Shown here: one piece after another, positions 1 to 10,277 of the stretch
How positions within the stretch are numbered: position 1 is the first letter of the stretch
Layout: each line of letters opens with the position of its first letter
From: Ricordea florida
Lineage: Eukaryota > Cnidaria > Anthozoa > Corallimorpharia > Ricordeidae
NCBI GenBank assembly: GCA_949710005.1
Contig: OX453272.1
Span: forward strand, 5,945,673 to 6,009,672
Reading direction: 5' to 3'
DNA length: 64,000 nucleotides
Notes under the pieces: model-generated
What the model was told of the DNA's origin: nothing
The model's database searches: none
Seen by the model: the letters and a program-made list of their open reading frames with translations, nothing else
Program-made: the position numbers and the translations under genes

Positions 1-1121
1 CTGGGAAGCTACAGTTTACTATGCTGAAAAAACTCCACCGCGGTCACCAGGGCGGTGAAAGCATGATTCGCCGGGCTCGAGAAGTAATGTACTGGCCTGA
101 AATGCAAGCTGCAATCCTTCAAGAGAGTGCCAAATGTTCGTTGTGTGCTAGCTATGGCTCAGCCCTCCCAAAGGAACCGATGTTGTCTCATGAAACTCCA
201 CAAGGTCCATGGAAATTTATCTCGCAGGACCTCTTCAAGCAGGGTGGGCGTTGGTATTCTGTTACGGTAGACCACTACAGTGACTGGTTTGAGGTCGATC
301 TGTTGAATGACGATATCACTGCTGCCAATGTTATCTCAGTCACAAAGGCACACTTTGCCCGTTATGGTATACCAGATATATTTTTGTCCGACAATGGACC
401 TCAGTATACCTCTCAGGAATTTTCGAATTTTGCCAACACCTATGGTTTCAAGTTGATTACCCGGTCACCGTATTATGCTAGAGCTACCGGTAAAGCTGAA
501 GCTGCCGTTAAGGAGGCCAAGAAGATGTTAAAAAAGTCAGACCTCTGCACTGGTCTCTTAGACCATAGGAACACTCCGCCTCAGGGTATGTCTTACTCCC
601 CGGCACAAAGGTTTCTCTGCCGACGAACAAAGTCTAACTTACCAACATCTGAATCTTTGTTGAGCCAATCTGTGCCACCTGTAAACGTAGTCCGTGACGA
701 ACTTCTGGGTAGGCGAGCTAAAGCCAAAGCTCATTATGACAAGACTGCCAGCAGAGACTTACCCCCTCTTACGCCTGGACAGTATGTGTACACCAGGCCA
801 AATGACCATCACCATGGTGAACAGTGGGGTCACGGCGAAGTCTTGGGCGAAGTAACACCACGCTCGTACGTGATAAAAATGCAAGACGGGCTGGTTAGAC
901 GGAACAGGATCCACTTAAGACCTAAAGAGCGTCAGGTCCCATGTGACCCACAACCCTTGCCAGAACAACCAGTAATAGATAGTGGTGTGGATGTTGGAAA
1001 TTCTGCGGAAACCATAGTGCCTAACCCCACTTCCGAGTCCACAAATGAGAATTCACTTCCACCAGTGCAAACTTCGCGTTATGGCCGGCCGATTAGACCA
1101 CCAAAGAGACTGGACCTTTGA
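1..1121 (+). CDS. retrotransposon integrase, 5'-truncated by window
   Basis: This is the C-terminal part of a gypsy pol polyprotein. The frame is open from the window edge. It contains an HHCC zinc finger (HRGH, then CSLC), then the rve core with the first acidic residue in VDHYSDWF, the second in SDNGPQYTS and a glutamate in GKAEAAVKEA. An SH3-like C-terminal region with GQYVYTRP follows, then a low-complexity tail. It would insert the cDNA into the host genome. No internal stop is seen in this part. There is no ATG at the true start because the polyprotein continues upstream. Confidence 0.85.
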   Translation, partial: GKLQFTMLKKLHRGHQGGESMIRRAREVMYWPEMQAAILQESAKCSLCASYGSALPKEPMLSHETPQGPWKFISQDLFKQGGRWYSVTVDHYSDWFEVDLLNDDITAANVISVTKAHFARYGIPDIFLSDNGPQYTSQEFSNFANTYGFKLITRSPYYARATGKAEAAVKEAKKMLKKSDLCTGLLDHRNTPPQGMSYSPAQRFLCRRTKSNLPTSESLLSQSVPPVNVVRDELLGRRAKAKAHYDKTASRDLPPLTPGQYVYTRPNDHHHGEQWGHGEVLGEVTPRSYVIKMQDGLVRRNRIHLRPKERQVPCDPQPLPEQPVIDSGVDVGNSAETIVPNPTSESTNENSLPPVQTSRYGRPIRPPKRLDL

Positions 1122-1286
1122 AACTGGAGACTATAGTGCAGTATGGTACTCGATGTTGACAATTATCTGACATTGCCTGTTCACATTTGTTAGTGTTAAT
1201 GACTTATTATGTGTTTTTTTTTTTTTGTATTATTATTATTTTTCAAAACATATTAACATGTTAATAGTTTTCTTTGAAAGGGAGGA

Positions 1287-1451
1287 TGTTGATAGGAGAC
1301 AATTCTGTCATTGTATCATAAGGGTCAGCGGTGTTCCGCGTGGGCCGTATTGTATGTGTAAACGAAGATGGCTACATGTGCTCTGAGAATAAAGTGTTGT
1401 GTTCTCGAAAGCGGTTGTCCCTTTGATGGAAGCTTTCCCAACCGGTCAACA
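1287..1451 (+). repeat. 3' LTR of the gypsy element
   Basis: The repeat starts TGTTGA and ends TCAACA, a perfect 6-bp terminal inverted repeat, right after a purine tract. A polyadenylation signal AATAAA lies at 1388-1393. The length of 165 bp is short but within the range for gypsy LTRs. The 5' partner is outside the window, so the ends rest on the TG..CA inverted repeat alone. Confidence 0.75.
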
Positions 1452-1882
1452 ATTCCCTCGTGTACCAGTATTAATACGAGAACACAACCCGAATATGCCC
1501 GTCCACACGTATCCAAACGAATCAGGATTTGCTCTACTGGCGCTAGGCAGCATAATTGTTGTCTTGCCTTCGATGAAAAGCCTGAGTTGGTCAGCCAGCT
1601 TAAAATTCTTTCTCCATTCTTCCTCCTGGACGGACCCAGAAGCGTTGAGGACACAGCCAGCTCGTTTCAGTTGTTTGTGGTGTAAAGTTCGACTGTCAGA
1701 CATCCAAAGTAGCTCAGAATGTTGAGTCTTCTTTTCACAAAGTTTAGGTGAAGAGAGAACATAGACAAGTTCAACTGAAAACACGCTATCAGACTTGAAA
1801 TAAGTCCAACAAGAAGAAAAGCGGTGACATTTGTTTTGGCTTCCATGTTGTATGTTCACGCGGTAAATACTGGAACCCCTTT
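1452..1882. other. intervening flank, no gene recognised
   Basis: Open frames exist on both strands but none shows a recognisable domain. The start carries a TCCACACGTATCC-like motif that also occurs in the flank right of E1 (about 15430-15610), suggesting shared dispersed-repeat sequence. The last bases, CCTTT at 1878-1882, are repeated at 15400-15404 and are the likely target-site duplication of E1. Confidence 0.5.
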
Positions 1883-2137
1883 AGAGAGATGTAAAAAGAG
1901 GGAACGAGCGCAAAATTAAAAAAAAAATTAAAAAAATAATACGAGCGTAAAATTAAAAAAAATTAAAAAAATAATACGAGCGCAAAATTAAAAAAATTAA
2001 AAAAATCTCTGTTAAAATCTCTAATACAAATTAAATAAAAATTTGAAAAATGATTTAAAGATTTGTGTATACAGTAATAAAGATGGAGAACCAGACAGTG
2101 AGACAAATGAAACAACTTGCCCAAGAGCGGGGTATTA
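1883..2137 (+). repeat. E1 left terminal inverted repeat
   Basis: The inverted match to 15109-15399 runs from AGAGAGATG to about 2137. The outer part holds tandem AT-rich units with ACGAGCG cores (three here). The inner part holds the TTTAAAGATTT motif, the ATG of the polymerase gene and its first 18 or so codons. The match ends inside coding sequence. Confidence 0.9.
2054..2064 (+). promoter_or_regulatory. TTTAAAGATTT motif upstream of E1 polymerase
   Basis: The motif ends 19 bp before the ATG at 2083 and lies within the terminal repeat. Related motifs stand at a similar distance before most E1 genes, so I infer a promoter element. Confidence 0.6.
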
Positions 2138-5100
2138 AAGGATATTCTAGAATGCGTAAAGCAGAACTTATCGAAACTCTAATACAACCACAAGTCCCCA
2201 TGAACAGACAAAAAGTGAGACAACTGAAACAACTTGCCCAAGAGCGGGGTATTCCAAGATATTCTCGAATGCGTAAAGCAGAACTTATCGAAGCGTTGGG
2301 TGATATAGCCACCCCTAGAACTAATATCCCCAACCAACAGCAAAGACCCATCACAGCCCCTAGAACTAATATCCCCAACCAACAGCAAAGACCCATCCCA
2401 GCCCCTAGAACTAATATCCCCAACCAACAGCAAAGACCCATCCCAGCCCCTAGAACTAATATCAAAGATGAACCGGCACCTGAGATTAATGTTCCCATTC
2501 TCGAACCTTCCAAACCCACATCCCAACCCACATTACTTAAACATTTAGAAAGCAAAGTTATTAAACCGATAAATAAAGCGAGTAAAAAGTTCACAGATTG
2601 GATTCTATCTTTAGTCCCAGAAAATATCAAAAAGACTGTAAAAAAACGAGCCGAAAGACAGAAGGAAAAGTTTAACCGAATATTCAAAAGTTTCACTCCA
2701 AAAGAACAACAAACAGCTTTGAAGGGGTATCTAAAAACCTACAGGATAGATGGACAGAAAGGGTATGATCCCATGACATTTATCAATAACATCAAACAAA
2801 AAGTTATAGATCTTATTAATAAGAAAAAGAAACCTATCAAGTCTAAGTTTATCTATACCTGTAAGTTTATAAAAGAGAGTCTACTCAATGGTCATATTGA
2901 TGAAATTTCAAGATACTTTCATTCACCTATAGAAATCATAACAGAGTCAACAGATTTCTCTGACTTATTCGATACTATGACCAATCACCAACTTGAGGAG
3001 TTTGAGCGATTTAAAACTAATAGCTACGGTTGGAAATTCGACCATGTGGAATACTTTGATATACACATCGACCCCTTTGAACCGCTTTCTGGAAGTTCCT
3101 ATATTCCACTACCATCGAAGTTAGCTTCCAAGCAAGCAATTATCAACGTTAAGAATGAGAAGGATAATGAGTGTTTTAAGTGGGCAGTAACATCCGCCGT
3201 GTTTCCTAAAGAGAAAGACCCACAGAGACTAAATAAACAAATGAGAGAAAACTCAAATAATTTTGACTGGTCAGGAATAGAGTTCCCCGTTTCACCAAAA
3301 GATATTGATAAGTTTTAAAAGCAAAACCCCTATAACATTAACGTCTACGGATATGATGGTGATGTATACCCTCTAAAAATAAGTAAGAAACGAGGAGGTG
3401 AATTGATCAACTTACTTCTAATATCAAAAGATGAAACTAATCACTACTGTTGGATAAAGAATATGAGTAGATTGTTAGCTTCAAAAGTTAGCAAACATAA
3501 ATCTAAGATGTACTTTTGTCCTAGATGTCTAAACTCATTCCAGTATAAAACCTCATTAGAAAAACATCTCGAATACTGCAACACAAACGAAGAAGTTAAG
3601 ATTGAAATGCCTTTTGATAAAGATGGAAATCCTCATTATATTTACTTTAAAAATTATAACAGAAAAATGCGACACCCTTTTGTTGTATATGCTGACATTG
3701 AGTGCTTTCCAGAGAAAATACATACCTGCTCTCCAGATGAAAGTAAAAGTTTTACTAAACAATACCAGAAGCACAAACCATCTGGATTCTGCTATTATAT
3801 AAAGTGTTTTGACGACAACATATTTCCACCCATTCTTGTACGATACACTGCTGAATCCTCAGACGAAGATATATCACAGATATTTGTAGATAATTTAGAG
3901 TCAGATATTAAGAAAATTTATAATAAGTTCAAGTTTTCTAAGAAAGTTAAGATGACTCAAAAGGATAAAATCGACTATGAAAATGTTACTCACTGCCACA
4001 TATGTGATGGTGAATTAGGAGAAGATAAGGTATTAGACCACTGTCACCTTACAGGAAAGTATAGAGGAGCAGCTCATAATGAATGCAACTTAAATTACAA
4101 GATTCCAAAGTTCTTTCCTGTCATCTTTCACAATCTAACTGGATATGATTCACATCTATTTATCAAGAACCTTGGTACATCAAAAGGTAAAATAAACTGT
4201 ATACCTAATAATGAGGAAAAGTATATTTCTTTCACAAAACAGATTGTAGTTGACACCTTTACAAACAAAGAAGGTAAGCAGGTTGATGTTAAGCGAGACA
4301 TAAGATTCATCGATTCATTTAAATTTATGGCAACCAGCCTTAACAGTTTAGTTAATAATCTTACTAAATGCGGAAAGTGTGATGTCTGTAGAGGTGTGTT
4401 ATCTGGAAGTAAGTGTCTTTCTCCAACAGATAAGAACCTACCTGAAACGAAAAATTATTTTGAAGATAAAACGAATATGATGTTGAGAAAGGGTGTATTT
4501 CCATACGATTGGTTTGATAGATTTGATAAACTCAACGCAACAAAACTTCCACCAAAGGAGGCATTCTATTCAAAACTCAACGACGAAGATATAACAGAAG
4601 ACAACTACAAACATGCTCAAAAGGTGTGGGAAACCTTCAATATGAAAACAATGAGGGAATATCACAACCTATATCTTGAGTCAGATGTACTACTGTTAGC
4701 TGATGTTTTCGAGAACTTTAGAGATATTTGTCAAAAGAATTATGATCTAGACCCTGCCTGGTATTACACAGCGCCTGGACTAGCTTGGGATGCAGCTTTA
4801 AAGTTAACTAAAGTAGAGTTGGAGCTTCTAACTGATTCTGACATGTTACTTATGTTTGAGAAAGGCGTTCGAGGGGGTGTATCTATGATCTCTAATAGAT
4901 ATGGTAAAGCTAACAACCCCTACATGACCAACTTTGTTTCTAACTTACTCATAAAGTATATTAAATATCTCGACGCAAACAACTTATACGGATGGGCAAT
5001 GAGTAAACCACTCCCTACTCACGGTTTTAGATGGATGAATAACCAAGAACTCAAGGGTTGGAAAAATCTCTCATGTATACTAGAAGTTGACTTGGAATAT

Positions 5101-6195
5101 CCCCATCACCTTCACGACTTGCATAACGACTATCCACTAGCTCCAGAGAGACTTGTCGTTAATAAGGTTGAGAAACTGATACCAAACCTCAACAACAAGG
5201 TAAAGTACGTAGTTCACCACGAGACCCTAAAAGTTTACGAAAGTCTTGGATTAAAAGTCACCAAGATTCATAGGGGTATTACATTCGAAGAGTCTGCATT
5301 GTTAAAGCCTTACATCGACTTGAATACCAACCTCAGGGCGAAAGCAGCCAGCGATTTTAAAAAAGATTTCTTCAAGCTGATGAATAACTCAGTCTTTGGG
5401 AAAACCATGGAAAACATTAGAAAAAGGGTGGACGTACGATTGGTTACAAATAAAAAAGATGTGAAAAAATTAATATCAAAGCCAAACTATCAGCACCGCA
5501 CCATATTTTGTGATAATCTAGTAGCCATCCACATGAAGAAAACAAAGATAGTATTCGATAAGCCTGTTTACTTAGGTATGTGCATTCTTGATATAAGTAA
5601 AACATTAATGTATGATTTTCACTATAATTATATGAAACCAAAATATGATGAAAAAGCAAAATTGTTGTTCACAGATACTGACAGTCTTGTATATGAGATA
5701 GAAACAGACGATTTTTACAAAGATATCAGTAAAGATGTAAAATCCATGTTTGATACTAGTAATTATCCCAAAAACCATCCAACAGGTATCGAGACGGGTG
5801 TGAACAAGAAAGTCATCGGTATGTTTAAAGATGAAGCTGGCGGAAAGATAATTGAAGAGTTCGTTGGTCTACGTGCTAAACTTTACAGCTACAAGATGCA
5901 TAATGGAGAAGAGATAAAAAAGGACAAAGGGGTAAAGACATCAGTTGTAAAAAAGACCATAAGCTTTGATGATTATAAGAGATGTCTCTTTAATGGTGAA
6001 AAACAATACAGGCAGATGAATGTAATCAGAAGTCATAAGCATGATGTTTATACTGAAACTGTTAACAAAGTTGCACTGTCTGGTGATGATGACAAGAGAG
6101 TTATTTGTGAAGATGGTATACATACTTATGCATATGGACATTATCGTTGCAACACAAAATTAGGTGGGAGTTCGGTATCGTCTGGTACAAACTGA
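2083..6195 (+). pseudogene. polB: E1 protein-primed family B DNA polymerase, in-frame stop
   Basis: This enzyme would replicate the element from a terminal protein primer. From the ATG at 2083: two copies of a helix motif (MKQLAQERGI, YSRMRKAELIE), about four repeats of APRTNIPNQQQ, a basic region, a C2H2-like finger (CPRCLNSF, about residue 480), exonuclease I (DIEC, about 538), an endonuclease VII/HNH-like finger (CHIC, then DHCHLTGKYRG, about 636-673), exonuclease II (NLTGYDSHLF), exonuclease III (YLESDVLLLAD), polymerase motifs A (DANNLYG), B (NNSVFGKTMEN) and C (DTDSLVYE). A TAA at 3316-3318 interrupts the same reading frame upstream of the finger, leaving 417- and 930-codon parts. The 3' end overlaps the convergent integrase by 55 bp. 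Confidence 0.9.
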
Positions 6196-7132
6196 AGCTC
6201 TTCCCTCACAAAACCACGCCTCGGTCCATCTAGTAAATAATACAACACTGGCTGATTAGGTGACACCACACTACGTGATAGATCAAAGACTTTCAAACTC
6301 CAGATAGGATCCGTAGCTCGTCTTCGTTCTCCACCTTCATCTTCTCCATGGGCAAGTAAGTATCTAACTTTAACACCAGGTGGTAGTCTAACCTCATCAT
6401 GTCCAACAACTCTCTTATACTTTGGAGGATCAATATCAACCTCTTTCAGTCTTATAGCTTTCTCAGGCTCTTTACCAGTTATTCTCGTTGGTATACTATT
6501 AAGAGTTTTCAAAATATCCGGTAATCGTTTAACCCATACTCTAGACCTATCATCACTAATCATTTCTTGAGCATATTGATGACTAAATAGTTTTTCTGAT
6601 AATGTTCTATTTGCTCTTTCAACAAATGCTTGAGCTCTATGGTTTCCAGCTTCAGACCGTTGTATGGTTACATTATGTTTTTCCATAAGTTTTGTTACAT
6701 CTCCCATAAATTCTTTACCTGAATCGACAATTAATGTTTTAGGATATTTTAACTTTCTGGAGTATATTTTTGTTAAAGCTTTTGAAATCTCATTACTTTC
6801 TTTTGAGGTTAGTGGTTCAGCATCTTTATATCTCGAGGCAATATCAATCACAACCAGAGCATATCGATATGTCTTTCTTCCAACTTTATCATGTGGTAAA
6901 AATAATAGATCTGCTTGATGAATCTGATTAGGCTTTTCCACATTCCAATGCGGTCTAGGGATATACTTTGGAGTTGGTAGATAGATTTGCCACAGCGCCT
7001 GTTTCTCAAGCCATCGTTTAGCCACAGATTCACGACTTTTGCTTTCTCAGCTAATTTATGAATGGCAGAATACCCTTTCCAATATCCATAAGTTGAATAA
7101 TATATTTTTGATAGCATGTTTTCGTTACTCAT
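6141..7132 (-). pseudogene. int: E1 retroviral-type integrase, frameshifted
   Basis: A DDE integrase that would insert the element. Translation from the ATG at 7132 gives a conserved N-terminus (SKIYYSTYGYWKGYSAI). The frame then shifts near 7030-7045 and the rest reads in another frame from about 7025. The core has HQADLLFLP, LIVDSGKEFMG and AFVERANRTL for the three acidic residues, then a C-terminal beta-rich domain. No chromodomain is evident, unlike the E2 integrase. It is divergent from the capsid gene, with only 34 bp between the two starts. Confidence 0.88.
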
Positions 7133-7140
7133 TTAAAGAA
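7132..7140 (+). promoter_or_regulatory. TTTAAAGAA motif upstream of E1 capsid gene
   Basis: Lies 26 bp before the capsid ATG at 7167 and overlaps the ATG of the divergent integrase gene. Inferred promoter, part of a 34-bp bidirectional intergenic space. Confidence 0.5.
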
Positions 7141-7150
7141 TACTCCACCC

Positions 7151-7159
7151 ATCTTTAAA
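7151..7159 (-). promoter_or_regulatory. TTTAAAGAT motif upstream of E1 integrase
   Basis: Minus-strand copy of the E1 motif, about 19 bp before the integrase ATG at 7132, in the same 34-bp gap as the capsid motif. Confidence 0.5.
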
Positions 7160-7166
7160 ATAAAAC

Positions 7167-8417
7167 ATGTCACAAGCTATATCTGATGAAATTAACCCAA
7201 ACAGGATTCCACTAGAGCCTCTCGGTTTGAAAGCGGAATCGTCACTGAATCGAATTACACTCAATCCCTCATCCGCTAATCCTGAAGAAACACTATATAT
7301 AAATATTCCACAACTTTCTCAGAATGTAGTTATTGTTCCAGGAAGTGTATCTCTACTATTTGACTTGACTGTTGATGGTCATGCTAATAATACCCTTGTG
7401 AATAACGTAGGCAGTAACCTTGTATCCAGACTCAGGGTTCTTTTTGGTGGAGAAACACTACAGGATACTCAAAGATACGATCTCTTTCAAACCTACCATG
7501 ACTTATACTTAACAGCTGAAGATCGTCAGAATGGAATAAAACAAGGATCAAGTGTCAAGCTTCTGAAAACATGAGGAAGCTTAGGACAAATGCGGGTGAT
7601 AAGGTAACCTCAGGAAATGATAAGGAAGTAACTCTCGCAGCAGTATACAAAACCAAGTACCGTATCCCACTAAACCATCCTATTCTCAACAATCATGCAT
7701 GGGGTTTTCTATCCAAAGGCGTTACCTCATTCACTAATCTTTGAGATTACACTGGCCTCAGTTTCAGATATGGTTGTTTATTCTGACAAGACCAAGACTC
7801 CAACTTACAAAATCGAAAACCTCGAGTTGGAATATTCTTGTATATCAAGTGAATACTTAGCTAGTGAGGCTCAGTCAGCTTATCAGGTTGGTAAAGTATT
7901 CTTTTACGAGAATGTACTTCTCCACAAAACTTTTACCATCTCCAAACCTAATGACAGTTACATAAACGATTACATTAATATACCTAGGAGATCAATGAAA
8001 GGTATATTGTGCTTGTTCACAGAAAGATATGTCGGAGGAGCAAGAGACTCTGAGAAGTTTGTAAATCCGAATATAACATCAATCGACATTAACGTTGACG
8101 GCATGCCAAACCGTATCTACTCCAAGGGAATGAAACCGTCAGACTTCTGGGATTCGGTAATGAAACGTTTCGGTAAAGAGGGTGTCAAGCTAAATGATTT
8201 TTATGTCGACAAGTTTGCTCTATGGATTGACTTGAGAACTCATCCCGACAATAGTATTCATGGGGGAGGTATGGCCTTGAACAACACACGAGATGGAGTA
8301 AAACTTGAAATGAAACGACAAATTGGAGGATCGGGTAATATCACCTGTTACATGTTTGTGGTAGCTGATGCGTTGATGGAGATCATGAATTCAAACTTAA
8401 GATCTATAATGTATTAG
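7167..8417 (+). pseudogene. E1 capsid-like protein, two compensating frameshifts
   Basis: Probable major capsid protein. This is inferred from position next to the packaging ATPase, beta-rich composition and the adintovirus/Polinton gene order. The first part (7167-7571) begins MSQAISDEINPNRIPLEPLG and contains LFGGETLQDTQRYDLF. The frame moves near 7570, reads about 120 bp in a second frame (VYKTKYRIPLNHPILNN), then returns near 7696 and stays open to 8417, ending NSNLRSIMY. A CATG duplication at the second shift is visible. Jelly-roll folding cannot be shown from sequence reading alone. Confidence 0.65.
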
Positions 8418-8425
8418 TTAAAAGT

Positions 8426-9052
8426 ATGGAAGAATTACGAGATAAAGTTCCTTTTCATTGCATTATAACAGGTCCAACAAATTGTGGAAAGACAAAGTAT
8501 CTCACGGATCAGCTAAGAGGACCATTCCACAAAGTTTTTGAATACATTGTTCTCATATGTCCGACTTATGCTAAAAATAAAACCTATCATAAATTTGCTC
8601 ACGGAGATAAACGTTTCTTAGTATTATCACCAGATGCTAGTAACAGCGATGAGATTAACGAGTTATTAACTGATTGTCAAACTTTGTTCTCTGGTACAAA
8701 TACACTAATAATTTTAGACGACTGTGCTGTATCGAAAGATCTAAAGAAACGATCGAACAAGTTTATAGATCTAGCATTCTCTGGAAGGCATCATGGATTA
8801 TCAGTGTGGGTATTAACGCAACAATTAACATCCATAGCAAAACCATTCCGTGAAAATGTAGCTTGTGTGGTTACATTCCATAATCCATCACAAAAGGGGG
8901 TGAAGATGCTTTTCGAAGATTATGGAGGTGATTTAGAAGCTGATACTCGTAAAAAGTTTGTAGAAATGCTGAAAACTGAAAAATATTCGAGACTCTGTTT
9001 GTGTTTACGTTATCCATTCCAATGTTATTTAGAGATTCCCGCGGTGATTTAA
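8426..9052 (+). CDS. E1 genome-packaging ATPase (FtsK/HerA type)
   Basis: P-loop ATPase of the A32/FtsK-HerA group, which would pump DNA into the capsid. Walker A is GPTNCGKTKYL near residue 16, Walker B is TLIILDDC near residue 92, and a downstream WVLTQQLTS segment fits sensor positions. At 208 residues the length is normal for Polinton packaging ATPases. It lies 8 bp after the capsid gene and is intact. Confidence 0.88.
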   Translation: MEELRDKVPFHCIITGPTNCGKTKYLTDQLRGPFHKVFEYIVLICPTYAKNKTYHKFAHGDKRFLVLSPDASNSDEINELLTDCQTLFSGTNTLIILDDCAVSKDLKKRSNKFIDLAFSGRHHGLSVWVLTQQLTSIAKPFRENVACVVTFHNPSQKGVKMLFEDYGGDLEADTRKKFVEMLKTEKYSRLCLCLRYPFQCYLEIPAVI

Positions 9053-9058
9053 AAGAAT
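9048..9058 (+). promoter_or_regulatory. TTTAAAAGAAT motif
   Basis: E1 promoter-like motif overlapping the end of the ATPase gene, 25 bp before the ATG at 9084. Confidence 0.5.
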
Positions 9059-9083
9059 CTATGTATTATTAAAAAATTAAAAG

Positions 9084-9566
9084 ATGACAAGCGTTGAAGA
9101 TTTTATTGAAGAACCGACTGAGGTAAAAGATGAGACCAAAGATAATGATGTTGAAATAAAACAAGAATCACTAGCTATTCTCGCATCTCTTGGAACTACA
9201 AAAGAATATTTAGGTGTTGAGATGAGTCTAGGTGATATCAAGAAACTCACGGTAAAAGAAGTTGAAAAATATTATAATCGTTACCAAGCAGTATTAGGCA
9301 AGCAAGTTAGTAGTGGATTAGTGGAGTCAGCTCTTGAAGCAGCGTCTAATATCATTTCTTACGTGGTTCCTGTAGATGACACCGAAGCTCTTAGCAAAGA
9401 CTTACAGAATGATGAGTTGGTTAAGCGTGAACTGTCAAACTTTATAGGTCTCTTGGTATTAAAAGGTGGAAGATTGGTAGCACTTGCCAGCGGACTCTTC
9501 CAGGTTGCTAAGCACATTAAAATCAACAAAATACAAGAAGAAGTTTCAAGTACTGATAACAACTGA
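9084..9566 (+). CDS. E1 conserved late protein, function unknown
   Basis: 160 residues, acidic N-terminus (EEPTEVKDETKDND), then a helical part with VEKYYNRYQAVLG and a hydrophobic C-terminal stretch (NFIGLLVLKGGRLVALASGLF). I recognise it only as the kind of small protein that follows the packaging ATPase in Polinton-like elements. No catalytic motif is visible. Membrane association is possible. Confidence 0.6.
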   Translation: MTSVEDFIEEPTEVKDETKDNDVEIKQESLAILASLGTTKEYLGVEMSLGDIKKLTVKEVEKYYNRYQAVLGKQVSSGLVESALEAASNIISYVVPVDDTEALSKDLQNDELVKRELSNFIGLLVLKGGRLVALASGLFQVAKHIKINKIQEEVSSTDNN

Positions 9567-9576
9567 TTTAAAGATT
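9567..9576 (+). promoter_or_regulatory. TTTAAAGATT motif
   Basis: 24 bp before the ATG at 9601, just after the preceding stop codon. Confidence 0.55.
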
Positions 9577-9600
9577 CTTTACTATGGGAAATAAATAATA

Positions 9601-10017
9601 ATGTCTGATGAAGTTGTTGAACAAATTACAATAGATCCGCCTCCTCCTAAAAATAAAGATCCTAAAAAGAAAGAGAAAGACCCTAAAAAAGTTGCTGCCG
9701 GTAAGAAACTAGCAGAATATAACAAAAAAGCTAAAGAAGCGTTAGCCAGGGAAATGAAACGTGAAGCTGATACTAAACAGGAAGAAACCATAAATGAAGA
9801 AGAAGAAACTACAAAGGCTTGGATTCCAGAGCTATCTTTTACTACTGTGTTATCTCTTGTTGGAATAGGATTTACCGCAGTTGACATGTTCATGAGGTAC
9901 TACAAAAACAGAAAACCACCAACCCATCCACCACCCTCAAATATTAATACCCAACCCACCCAACCACCACCCTCAAATATTCCTACCCAACCAACTCCTA
10001 AAATAGTAATGCTATGA
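9601..10017 (+). CDS. E1 small membrane protein with Lys-rich and Pro-rich arms
   Basis: 138 residues: a Lys-rich charged N-terminal half (PKKKEKDPKKVAAGKK), one transmembrane-like segment (FTTVLSLVGIGFTAVDMF) and a Pro-rich tail with two PPPSNI repeats. No family recognised. Topology and the virion-like context suggest a minor structural or membrane component. Confidence 0.55.
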   Translation: MSDEVVEQITIDPPPPKNKDPKKKEKDPKKVAAGKKLAEYNKKAKEALAREMKREADTKQEETINEEEETTKAWIPELSFTTVLSLVGIGFTAVDMFMRYYKNRKPPTHPPPSNINTQPTQPPPSNIPTQPTPKIVML

Positions 10018-10026
10018 GGAAAGTAG

Positions 10027-10036
10027 TTTAAAGATT
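10027..10036 (+). promoter_or_regulatory. TTTAAAGATT motif
   Basis: 22 bp before the ATG at 10059. Confidence 0.55.
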
Positions 10037-10058
10037 TTCTCTAATCACAATAAAAATC

Positions 10059-10277
10059 ATGTCAACTGAAAACAAACTTGTGAAAACTGTTACCGATTCA
10101 GCCGTCATTATCGGATTGGCTTCTGGAGTTGGATACGTAGCTAAAAAGGCTATGAAAGAATCATTCATCAACGATCCCTCCTCAAGTATTACAAACTATG
10201 CTAAATGGGTCGCTGTCCTATCCGGTAGTATGTACCTAAAAACTTATTTAGAAGATCAAAAGATTTTGCCAACTTAA
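10059..10277 (+). CDS. E1 small membrane protein, 72 aa
   Basis: A short protein with two hydrophobic segments (AVIIGLASGVGYVAKKA and WVAVLSGSMYLKTYL). No family recognised. It has its own upstream motif, and the frame is intact between two similar small genes, which supports it as real. Confidence 0.55.
   Translation: MSTENKLVKTVTDSAVIIGLASGVGYVAKKAMKESFINDPSSSITNYAKWVAVLSGSMYLKTYLEDQKILPT

Larger units (their letters stand above)
1..1451 (+). mobile_element. Ty3/gypsy-type LTR retrotransposon, 3' part
   Basis: The window opens inside a retrotransposon. An integrase reading frame runs to 1121. A short untranslated stretch follows, then a purine-rich tract (about 1275-1286) directly before a 165-bp LTR. 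Order and motifs fit the 3' end of a Ty3/gypsy-class element. The 5' LTR, gag, protease and RT would lie left of the window. Confidence 0.85.

Noticed and set aside
1325-1859. Several overlapping 100-137-codon frames after the gypsy LTR
   Set aside because: They overlap each other on both strands, run through the LTR and show no domain.
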